64,000 nucleotides of DNA from Talpa occidentalis (Eukaryota > Chordata > Mammalia > Eulipotyphla > Talpidae). Below, in pieces: positions 13,701 through 25,700 of this stretch. Numbering within the stretch: the first letter of the stretch is position 1; each line of letters opens with the position of its first letter. The notes under the pieces were generated by a model. That model did not search any database. It had not been told where the DNA came from and saw nothing but the letters and a program-made list of their open reading frames with translations. The translations under genes were made by a program, and so were the position numbers. The stretch lies in NCBI RefSeq assembly GCF_014898055.3, contig NW_023601433.1, positions 84,019,106-84,083,105 of the forward strand, read 5' to 3'.

Positions 13701-16700
13701 CAGGTACACAAACCTTGGTGACTGAAGATTTACGCAACCTCTACCCCTCACCTGCCCTCCCCACATTCTGGCCATCAGCCCAGGGAGATGAACTGAATCA
13801 CTGGCAGGAGGTGGAGAAGGAACTGAAAGAAACCGGTTGAACTGACAGGCGGCAGAAAATAAAAGAACAAAAAGCTCTAACTCAAAGCGGGAGAGTTCCC
13901 GTCCAGAGGACAGGCAGACAGACCAGGATGACCTGTTTGCACAGATGGTGACGCTTCCTCCATGCTGATGTAACAGGGCCCAGGCGCTCCCTGCAAACAG
14001 CTGGCTGCTTTGCATGCAGCCCTGAGATGACCCTGCGGGGAATCCAAGGTTTCCGTTGCTGGAGCACAGCATGCAGCGGGTCCTGGCAGAGCTGGGTAAA
14101 TAGAAACACTTTCCATATGCCAGCCATAAAGTTGCACCAGGGAAGAGGGAACTGCAGGCAGGAGGGGCGTGCTCTGCAACATCCCTCCCCCCAATTCAGA
14201 GAGTGCAGGGTCAGCTAAGGCTGGGTAAACCACTTGCCTTCCTGGGGTGGCCCTCCTGGGGCACAGGGTTAGGAGGTTGCTTAGATGGAAGGCCTGTGAG
14301 CTCCTGCCGGGTGGCAGCTCTGCTCGGAAAGCAAGGCGGTGACTGCTGGGGGGCAGGTTTATGCTGAAGACCCTGCCCCCATTCAACCCTCTCTCCTTTT
14401 CATCTCATTCTCTTCCATGCACCATGTCTTCTCAAACGCACACCCTGCGTACCCTCTTCAAGACAAACCATAGCCCTGGACCCCCAAGTCCACTGCCAGC
14501 TGCACCCTCCCCCTGCTCCCGACGTTAACACCGCTCCCGACGTTAACCCCTACAGCCTCAGTTTCTTCATCCATTAACTGGGATGGGTGCCAGCTGGGCT
14601 CCAGGCATCACAGAAACAAATACCCACAAAGTACCCCGAGCCCTCCGGAAGCCCGTGCCCACCAGAATGACAACGAGCAGCCACCCGCCCGTTTGCCAGT
14701 TGTCGCTGAGAGCCCCACTCCATGGGAGAAAGCTCGAGGAGGACAGAAAAATAAACTAGATAGACACAGACGAGTTTTACAGGCGCAGCCGTGCCTCGCT
14801 GCTGCCGAGCTGGCTGGCTCTGCAAAGGCCCCCAGATAAAAATCAGGCAAAGAAACCAAATGGCCAAAGAAAGTCGAGTGCACATGTCCTCCTTGGGGCT
14901 GTGCTTTGTGATGACCGCTAGCGAGACCGCGTGGGACAGACCCACGTTCAGTGCACAGTATGAAGGCACCAAACCCAGGCAGAGACCTGGGCAAATAGAC
15001 CGGCTTCCAGAAAGGCGAGAACCGGCGCAGAGTCCTCCGGCTGAATCGCTGGCCTCGTACCCAAAACCTGTTCTCCCAAAGGCTTAGGCTAGGGGAGGGA
15101 AGGGTCACCCATGCTGGGGCAGGGTTCAAGCGGTATTCTAGAAGGAGCGGGCTTAGTCAGAAGTAGCTGGGGTAATGTGCTGTACCTCCTCCAGTTTGCT
15201 TCCAGCCAGCTGACGGTGGCCAAATCAAGAGGGAGTCCCAGCAGAGACATGAAGCCAGCCATGGAAGGGACTTGAACTGGAAGGGGAAATGGTTAGAAGT
15301 AGGGAGAGGCAGCTATAAGCAGAGTATGGAAAGACAGGAGGGGTGACAGCAGGGGAGAAGAGCCAGAAGCAAGCTTAGTGCTCTAGGAGAGCGGGTCCTG
15401 TCCTCAGCGCACTGCCCAGGGCACTCGCATCCTGAGGCCGTGAACGTGACCTTGAGAGCAGCTCTGGTCTTACAAAAAAAATCAAGTGATGACTTTGAGG
15501 AGAAAAAAGGTGAAATTTTAAAAGGCTAACTTTCTAAGGCTGTAAGCAAACATGGCTTAATTGAGGAGACATTTATTGAGCACCTACTGGATGCCAGGCA
15601 TCATTTTGTTCAAGCCATGATGTCTGGTATCCAGTAGGTGCCTCATGGCGCTTACAATCCCAAGGTGAAAGCAGCAGCGTGATTCCAGAGCACTGAAGTC
15701 ATTTGTTAGTCACAAGGGCCTAGAGAAGAGTGTGGCAGCTCCCCTCCCCTGGCTGCTGGGCGGAGGCAGGGAGACACACCGGTGCTGACTTCTGAAGGCT
15801 GAAGGCATGTCCACAGGTGGGTGGGAGTGGGGTGAGGGGTACATTCCAGAAACAGAGATCACACATAAAGCACAGAGAAGCAAACAGCAGGTGTGCTTGG
15901 GAAACTGAGGGAGGGTTCAGTACCCCTGATGCTTAAAGAGCCAGAGACGCGGCAGTCCTGGAGGCGAAGAACACACACTGCTCGCACGCACCACCAGACC
16001 CCCTTTTAGGGGGCCTACCTTTGCTAATGCTGCTAAGTCTGAAAATGTCTGGGGAACCAGCTACCAGCTTCAGGCCACTGAAGGGGAACTAAGGTTCAGA
16101 GAGGCACAGCGATGTGCCCAAGGTCACGCAGCAAGGAAGTAGCCAGAATAGGGTTCCAGCCCAGGCAGCCTGAGGGCTCGCCCTTGCCCCCCAACTGCTG
16201 TGGTGTGCGAGCAGCGGGTGGGCTGTCAGCCAGTTGAAGGCACCTGGACCCCACTACTGGGTTCTACCAGACAAGCAACTTGAGCAGGTGAACCTTTTGG
16301 AAACGCCCACACAGGCAAGGTGGTTGATCTGGGCGAACATCGGGACCCCATCTGCAGGTTTTCTGCCTGGGGCGTCCCCAGGGGAGCGCGCGCAGCTGAC
16401 TGGCCAGGTCACTTCCAGCCTCTCATCTGCCTTGGAGAGGAGACTGTGCCTGGCCACTGCCCTCCCCGCCACACCCCTTCTGCCCAAGCAGAGAGAGAAC
16501 GAGCAGCTGGCCCATGTCCCGCAGGGAACCTGGTGAGGTGGGAGGGCTTGATTTTTCCATCTGTAGTCTGAGAATTTCAAGGCCTGGCTTGCAAGTGTCC
16601 TCCCTTTTCCGGTGGTAACAGGTTGATTCCAAGGCAAAGGGCCTTCTCTCCCACCCACCCCTGAGAGCCTGTGGTGCACAAAGTGCTTCGGAGGCTTTGG

Positions 16701-19700
16701 AAAAACATTTGTAAGGACAGCGCGCATCTCAAAGGCCCGCGTTTCACACACGTGCACACACACAAACTCCGCTCTGTTTACCCAGAGCAGAGCACGGCAC
16801 CTGCGTGAGCATCTGTCCCATATTCACTTGGAAGCATCAGAAATGCTAATTGTGCTGCGCGCGGGAGCACATGGAGATGAAAAGCACTTTTCTCCACATT
16901 CTGGCCTCCCCGGGCTCCTGCAAGAGGCCAGCAAGCACGCGGGCCCGGAGGACCAGGTCTGGCCGTGAGACTCACCGGTCACCAGGCCCTGCTGGCTCAG
17001 CGGATGGTGTTCACTGAGCGAGGACAAACGTCCCTACCCGGAATACCCCAGCAGAGACAAACTCGGCCACACCCAGGCATCTGGATCTTCTGCAGCTGCT
17101 AGAGGTTCCCGGGAGATAAGCAGGAAAGGGGAGGAGGTGGGCGGGACACAGGCCTGGGGTTACCCCAGCTGGGAGGAGCCTAGAACCCTGCAGAGAGCAG
17201 ATGGCTGCAGCCACTTCTCAGGGACCCAGCCTGGCTGCTGCTGCTCCTGCAGTCAGTGGCCCAGCACTGGGCTCTGACCCTGCTTCCTTTTTCCTCAGTT
17301 TCCCTTTCTGCCGAGTGTGGAAGGCAGCCCCAAAGACGCATCACAAACAAAAAACACTAAGCAGAAGCCGTCCGAAGCAGGAGGCAGGAGATGGAGCTGC
17401 ATGAGCCATTCTGCAGTGCCCAGGAAGGTGGTCGTGGAAGCTGACATTGTCCCCGCCTTGGTCACTTACAGGCACCTTAAGAAAGGTTAAAAGGGACCTC
17501 CCTGGTGGCGCAAGGGGTTAAGACACAACCTATGAAGCTATCTGCAGCCACTGCAGCCGAGATCAATCTCCAGCTGGCCAGGGAGCAACCCACATGGTGC
17601 AGCAGACCTCTCCTGACTCACCCACTGCTCCCCTCAGCAGTGTATTTCGTCAGTCTGCCTGTTCTGCTCCCCACCCTGTCTCTGGTGTATCCTCTCACCT
17701 CCCCGCCCCCCACACCTCTGGCCTGTACCCCAGTTATGTACGCATACATAAATAAATCTAAAAAAAAAAAAAAAAGGTTAAAAAGCCGTTAATAATCCTT
17801 CTGAGGGGAAGCCAGAGGACACCAGCAAAGGGAACAAGAGCACAGACCCTCAACGAGGAGTCCTTATGTTACTGGCTGGGGAAAGGGACGCTGCTGCTTG
17901 GCTGACAATGAAACCTGGATACTTGCAAATTTCTGTTCATTGAGGTGGTACCCTGAGATCACAGCTTAACCCTCCCCATTCATCTTCATGTCAGCCCTGC
18001 ATGGAGACATGCCATCCCCCATTTTGCAGACGAAGAAACTAAAACTAGGAAGAAACCGAAGCTTAGCTGCTCGTTCAAGGTTGCCTGGCTACCCAGAGAC
18101 GATGCCAGAAAGTCAGCCCCAGTCTTGCTGGAGATGAAGGCTGAATGAGGCAGAGCATGGCAAGTGCCACCACTCCCAGCACACGCACTTCTAACCATCT
18201 GAGAGTCTCCCCAGCCCCCCTCCCCCATCGCCAGACCTGGAAGCCCCTACACCCCCTGGGACAGTCTCTGGCCTCCAAATGGCTCCACATGACAGGCCAC
18301 CAAACCAAGCGGCCAACTGGCTGGGAGGCTGGACGGGCTCTGGTGCCAGCCTGGCTCCTGGGCACACAGTAAAAACTACGACTCTACACGACAAGGCAGG
18401 CCGGCCAAGTGTGGGCAGCCGAGCCCGCAAGAAGAGGGGGCCCTTGAGAGTCACAGAGAGAAGACATCACACCCGTCATGACCACCCACGAGCGAAAGCC
18501 AATGCACCCGGCAGCCTGGAGCCGCTCCAAGCCATTAGCCGCGCTGAGCACAGCCGCTCTGCCCGAGCTGGTTTTCAGCAAAGCTAAAAGAATAGGGAAA
18601 AAGCCCAAGCTAACGAAAAGAGAGATTACTGAGAAAAAGGCAGCCCACAAGTGGAATGGCAGAGCTGGGGGCGGGGGGCAGGGGGAGGCTCAGACGTGAG
18701 GGAAGGTGGGTACGGGGCATCCCACGTTGAAAGCATGACGACGGGACCGTGTGGACTCCAGGACTGTGTGGGCTCCCAGAGAGAGCAAGCACTAAAGCAG
18801 AGAACCAAGCCTCTGGGGAACAGGCTGCTCAGGGGCAGGCATGGGCCAGGCCCCTCCATGTCACCCAGGAGGGGGCTCCGGGGACTGGCCAAGCTATGAC
18901 AGACAGCATCACGTGTGACCCTGTGTTTCTGGGACCTGGTGACTCACTTCCAGATGCGTGACTTCATGTGTTTATTACATGCCCAGGGTATGGGTAGAAA
19001 GGACTTGGGCCCTGGCTCTGCAGAACTTGTACTTCTGGACAGAGGCACAATTGTGTAATCCTCGGCGCCCAAAACAACAGCACCCAGCCAGGCGTGACAC
19101 TGGGCTGGGCTCCGCGCCTCCCTGCCCTCTCCAACCTCGCCACCTCAGAGGGCGTCACAGCCATGCCAGCAAGAAATCCAGACAGGTTAAGCCTTAGGGA
19201 AGAGACTGTGATTTACAAAAGCCCCATCCGAAGCTGGAGGAAGGGAGTGGTATGAACCACCCATGCCAGGTGGCTTTGCCAAACTCCTCTACCAAAATTC
19301 CATTTCCTCACCACCTTCAGGAATCCATCATGGCACAAAGCCAACCCTGATTCAGTGCCTAAGACACTCATTGACTCTCTCCCTCGTAGGTGGAGGAGGG
19401 CCAGGGGCCTCGGCACGTGGAGAGCGAGAGTGAGGCCTCTCATCCTGCAGCCACTGTCCTGAGTGGCCCGGGGGCGCGGGGGCTCTGAGGAGAAAGAGGA
19501 CAAAGGCCTGCCGCTGGAGGAAGCTGTTGCAGCCATGTCAGAGCGGGCGGCTCACCGGGAGGCGTGGCCGTGCAAGTGATGTAAATGAAAAACTACGGGC
19601 AGTTGTTATATACATGCGATCATACGAGCAGCCCCATGCTTGAAGCTGTTTGACTCATTGGTTCTGATTTCTGGGGTGGAGTCAGCCAGGCGTCAATAAA

Positions 19701-22700
19701 TGGGGCGAAACTTCTCATGGCATGGAAAGTGCCAGGGCTGCTGCCAGACATCTGGGGCCAGGCCCAGAGGGAGGGGCAGACACTCAGTGTCTCATTTGAC
19801 CCAAGAACTTTGGCTTCACCCTCACCGAGTGGGCTGGCCTAAGTGTTCGGTTTCTTTAACAACGTGGGGAGGTGAATGAAACTTTGAAGGCCAGTAGCAC
19901 CTAGGAGGAGCAATGCTCCCTCTGGGCAAGGCCTGCAAACCGAGGTGGCAGACTTGGTGATGAGGGCACCCCACACATCTGCCCGGGTGCCTGTTTGGTA
20001 CGCAACAGCACCCTGATATTTGCTGAACAACTGAATGAAATAAGCCCCCCTGCCCCAACATCTGCCTTTTGGGTCACTGCCCTCTCCACGCCTCAAAGTG
20101 CCCAGCTGAGAAATGGAGTTCAAGAGTGTTCCCGGGCAAGGGCTATGCGGATAAACCACGGACACAGACCTCGCTGCACACACGCTTGCAACCGATCGCT
20201 GTCACAGCGCCTGCCGCCTCCAACAGGAGAGGGTGGGAATGGCCGTGAGGCAGACTTTACTCAAAAAAAGGATTCTCCCACCGTGGGGACGAGAAGGAGG
20301 TGGGACCCAAGGAGAGCTCCTGGGGGGAGACAGGCAAGGGTTCCAGATGCACACGCAAGTCCACCGAGGAGACAAGACTCTCCCCTAGAGAAACAAAGCC
20401 CCGAAATCAGGTCTTAGAAGAAAAGCCAAAAGGCCACGTGAAATGCCGCTCTTGCTCCTGCAGCTAAAACACGCGGGGAAAGAGATGAAAAATTTTGTTT
20501 TTTAATAAATTATTTTATTTTATATAATTCTTACATTATTTTTCATTTTTGCATAATATATGCATTTTCACTTTGGTTATATTCCCCATACAATTGCACC
20601 CCCTTTTTCTGACCCTACTCCCTCTTCTCCTCCCCCTGCCCCCCACTGCAGTGTGTCTCTGGTCTATAGCTGCTTGTTGATTTTGATTTTTACTTTATTG
20701 CAACTAGTCTTTTAACCCATAATCCAAAGCCCCTGCCTGTGGTTGTGTGCTGACATGCTGATTCTGCCACCCATGAGGGTGTTTATGAATCCACTCTCCC
20801 TTTCCCTGGGGAGGGGAAATGAGTGCTCAGGCTTTATCTTAAGGGAGAGAGAAAGTCAGACCTGTGCTTCCTGGCTGAGCAGATTGAGAACTTCCTCATC
20901 AAACCTCAATTAGAATGAGTTGTTTATTTAGGGCTGTACCCATGCACTGGGAGCCAGCAGAAACTTATCTCCCGGATACAGCCAGGAGCCGCATCTTAGT
21001 AAGTCAGGAGAGGGGTCCCTGCTGCTGCTGAAAAGGCCACAGACTGGGATAGGAGGCCTGCGGGGTCACGGCCAGCCACAGCAGAACAAATTCATCTGGC
21101 CATGCTCTTCTTTCACCAACTGCTTCTTCCTGGCCTGGTCCACTGCGGGAGTTTCTAATAATACAGAGGGACCTGCCTGCGCCCAGGCCCAGTGAGCCCA
21201 TGAAAATACTCATAGAGTCCTCCCTGGTGGCGCAAGGGGTTAAGCACCACACCATGAAGCAATCCGCAGCCTCTGCAGCACGAGTTCAATCCCTGACCAG
21301 GGAGCAACCCACATGGCGCAGCAGACCTCTCCTGACTCACCCGCTGCTCATGGGTCCGGTGTGGTCCAGCCATTTGAGGCTGGAACTGCACTGAGCCTGG
21401 GTCCATACAGACCTCCTGCCCTGGGAAGTGCAGAATGTGGTCAGGGAGATACACAGGAGGGAACAATGCCAAAGCTGGTCTTTCCACTATAGTTCATTCT
21501 GGCAGTTTCCACATACCTCCCAGTCTCCAGGGAGGAATCTAATCCCTATACCTCCCCAGTTGAAGCTGGAAAAAGAAATTCACAGCCCGGATCCAATAAC
21601 CAGGAAATGAGAAGACAAGACAAAGTTGGATAGGAAGCAGATAAGAAGAAAGAATGGGAAGAAACAGGCCTCCAGCAGGGAGAGCCACGTGAGCCGCCAG
21701 AGGAAGGAGAGAAGGAGCCGGGAAGGAAGCGCTGGGGAGGACGGGCGGCAGGAGAAAGCTGTGGTCTCACCGCGGGGGCGAAATCACGGGCAGCCCGTGC
21801 AGTCAGGTTTTTTTTTACTTGTCTTCTAGTTTCTTGGTGAAGAGCCAACGCCACTTACCCCGGAACCCCATTGGCTTTGCTATTTTTATACTATGAAAAG
21901 AACTCCAGGTATGGAACTCTGATTTAAAATAACATGCCTGGTAGAAAATAAAAGCTTTGTTTAAAAGAAAGCACTATGATAAAGATAGAAACCAACTTCC
22001 TTCTGGAAAAGAAGATGGAGGCTGAAGGCCCATCTCCTCCCCGTACTTTGCCTCCTGCCCCCTGGGTCTGCCAGGGTCGTCTTCCTGGGGCTGGCTCCCA
22101 GGGTGGGATACAGAGCCCAAGGGTGCAGGTGAACTCATTCTCCCCTGCGAGTGGGCGGTGCCTTCCCTCTTAGGCTGAGTTCTGCAATTCAGTCGGGTGG
22201 GTTCAGGGGATGCCACGGCCCTTCCGAGTCATCCAATCCTGGGGAAATTCAATCTCTTGGGCCCTGAGTTTTGCTGCTGCTGGAGGATATACTGATCACC
22301 CGGATCTGCTGGGAACACCCACAAAGAAGCAAAGCACAATCCAGGGGTTCTAGACACTGCCCAGCACATGGTGTGGACTCAGCATCCGAGAGCCGTTATT
22401 TGCACTGTGAATGACCTAACTCAGCTTGGGCTGCAGGGGAGAGCAGGGAAGGGGCAGGAATGTCCAAATCAGGGGAGTCACCCAGCAAAGGGGTAAGACA
22501 GGAGAGCTCCACACAGGCTTCCTGGGCTAGAGTATGGGATGGATGGTCTTGGGACCAACATCCCTCCAGGTCCCTCGGCCTGGCCTCTGAAGAGCAGGGT
22601 CTCCTCCCTGGGCTGCTGTGCTGTAATTCAAGGCAGGCCCGCATGGGCACTGCCACCAGAAGCCAGGGAGGCCCCACGCTGGGAGCCATCGAGCCCACCC

Positions 22701-25700
22701 ACGAGCCTCGCCTCCGCGTGGAGGCTGGTTGACTGTTCTGGCTCATGAAACGCCCTCAGAGCGAATGTGAACTTAGACCTCCCTGCAGCAACGGGGAGTG
22801 AGCAGTGCGGCGGGCGCTTCAGCCTGCACCCAGCTGCCACCACCAGCATTTGGACGCAGCAGCTTTCATGCAGAGGGGAGAGATGGCATTTCATGGCGGG
22901 GGGCCCGAGGCAACAGACAGGGTCCCCCCATGAAGACTCAGAGGGCCTGGGAAGCGAAAGGCTTCCCATCTTGGGGACGAGGCTGGAACCCAGCATGTCT
23001 GGTGCTTGCTCATTTTAATTGGTGCCTCCGCCGGTCTGGTGACACCCGCATTCTGCCTATGCGAAGCCCTAAGAAAGCCCCGGCAATGACTCCAGTGGAG
23101 CCAAATGCCCAAGCTCCCTGGGAGGCTGTGAAGTCTAATTGCTGTTTGGTCTCCAGCTGTCTAGTTGCCTCTGCTTCCTGGAGCAGCGGTGGCCACCTGC
23201 CATGCTGGGGGGAGGCAAAAAGGATTGGGATCCTGGCCCGGGTTCAGGACCCCCGTTTTGGTGCGACGGAATTCCAAGGAAACGGCCTGACTCCACTGAC
23301 ACCAGTCATGACAGTAACACCGACAACAGGCCAGCACTTCTCAGGGACCACACAAAGGGGATCTCACTAACTAACTCCCCGAGGCTCTCTGTGGGACAGG
23401 CTATCAAGACCCCGATGGGGAGGCTGAGGCTCAGAGGCACTGAGTCCCATGCTCGGGTAGAATTGGAAGCCTGCAGCTTGACCCAAGCCCACCCACTTCC
23501 CCACTCCACCACCCAGGGGTGTACCACAAGTAACAAGAGCTGCATGCGTCCTTTGGGGTTCACTCTGGCAAATACCCCAGGGACACTTGGCCAAGGAGAG
23601 AACCACAGGTGTTTCGATTCCCACAATGGAAAATTTGCCCTGGAGTTGCTCAGACCTTGTCCCTATGTCTCTCATGCCCTGGAAACCCCAAACCGCCCAG
23701 CACTAAGCAGCCCATTGATGGGCCACACCCTGCTCAAACCTCAGTCCCTCCCCATTTGCCCTGATTCTTTTTGCACCAGAAGAGGCATCCTGGGCAGCTG
23801 TTGGGTATAAGGGCAACGAGAAGCAAAAGCTGCATATACCTAGCATCTCCCTGCAAAGCCCTGTGTGTTGGGCAGTGTTCAGACCCTGTGTTCTGAGTCC
23901 CTGAACGAGGCATCTAGACCGTGGCCTGAAGTCCAATGCGGATGGGCCACCTCTAAACTTCACAGTCAAATGCCAGCCCCAGAGACTGTCGCCAAGGTTA
24001 TTTCTGATTTCCAGGCTTTAAATACCTCTGCTCATACCTGCTGCCGTTATCAACCTGACATCTTCTGCCCATGAGTCATTCATTAGCATTTCTGCAGCGA
24101 TGCTTGCAGCCCAGAGACCCAGAGACATCTGAGTCTTAGATAAAATACATCCCTACCCCTATAAGGAAGCTCCCAAGCCTCCAGTTTCCTACAGGGAGAA
24201 TGCCCGGTGCAGGCCAGCCCCAGCAGAGAGGCCGAGGCACACCACCTGATTCCAGGGTGCCTGCATCCGAGGAACAGGCAGGAGTATTACGGGCTGAACC
24301 TACCACGCTAAAATTTCCATGTTGAAGCCCTCAGAATGTGACTGGTTTGGGGAGCTGTAATCTTTAAGAGGTAATCAAAGTAGAGTGAATTCATATGGGG
24401 GGACCCTAGGCCAATCTGCCTGGGGTCCTAAGGACTCAAGTGCAGAGCAAGGAGCACACTTTAGGACACAGGAGATGCTGCCGCCCACAAGCCAAGGACA
24501 GAGGCCTTGGAGGAAACCAAACTGCTGACATCTCCACACTGCGAGTGTCCAAAACCACGAAACAGTAAATTCCTGATGATGGAGCCCCCGCCTGTAGTCT
24601 AGAGCTCAAGCTGACTAAGGCCAAGAGCACATAATAGCTCAGACAGCAACCTGGGGCAGGGCGGGCACCCCTCGGAAGCTGGCTTTGTCCTCAGAAGCTC
24701 ATGCCCACGTCACTAACAACTCTGTTGAGGGCCTTTTGCCAACTCTTTAAATCCTCCAGCATTTATATCAGCCAAGAACCGGGGATGGTGATGGTGGCCT
24801 CAAGCACAGTCAGCTGCGCTGGGCAACATGAGACTCAAATCATTGGTGGGAGACAAGGCTGCCCACCTCAGAGAGCCAGGGCCCAGTAACGCAGCTAGCT
24901 TGACTAGGCCCATCAAGGTTGAGACCCTGCCTATTTAGTCACCCAGGTAGGTGGTACAAAGATGAAGTGATCCAGGGCCACCAGGTGACCAGATGGTTCC
25001 TCCCAGTCCACAGCCACCACACAGGAAACTACCGGTGGGGGGGGGCCGGAAGTGTAATCTAGATACCAAAGCAGCAAAGGAGACTAAGTAATTAGCCCTA
25101 TCAGCACTCAGGAGGGGGGGGGGGAGGGGAGCTCAGTAAAGGCTTCAAAGAGATGGGATTGTGGGCAAGACTTTCAAGACAGAACTGGAGCTCAGAGCAA
25201 ACAAGAGTGTGGAGAAGGCATTCTGCACAGCAGAGCTCAGGCAGAAAGGCAGGGAGGCTTGGAAAGAATGCCCAGGGGTTCTCAAACTAGAAGCAATGTG
25301 ATACTGTGGGGAAGGCAAGAAATGGGACCGGTTGGGCAAGAAGATAAAGGCATATGCAGGGCCCCCAGGCTGACCAAGGAGCTTAGCTTGCATCCTCCAG
25401 GGGATGGGAAGGTCCAGGAACTTTAAGCTGGGGAAATAACTAGGTCAGATTTGTGTTTCAGACAGACTGCTGACGGCAAGCACAGGGAACTTGGGTGGAA
25501 GGCAAATGCCAAACCTAAGCACGAAGCCAAAGCCAAGGCCTCACGGAAAGCAGAGGGGGCTCCTCCAAAGCGTCTTCTTTCCTCAGAGACCCCCTGACAA
25601 TTCTCCCAGCCAGGCCTGGTGGAGAACATCCATTAGTTCTTCAAGATTTTAGCAAAGGACCTGGTAAGGGGGCAAGGGAGGAGAGTGAGGTGCAGAAAGC

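Noticed and set aside
17496..17570. tRNA genes suggested by A- and B-box-like sequences
   Set aside because: These are SINE heads. They do not fold into a complete cloverleaf and are followed by SINE bodies.
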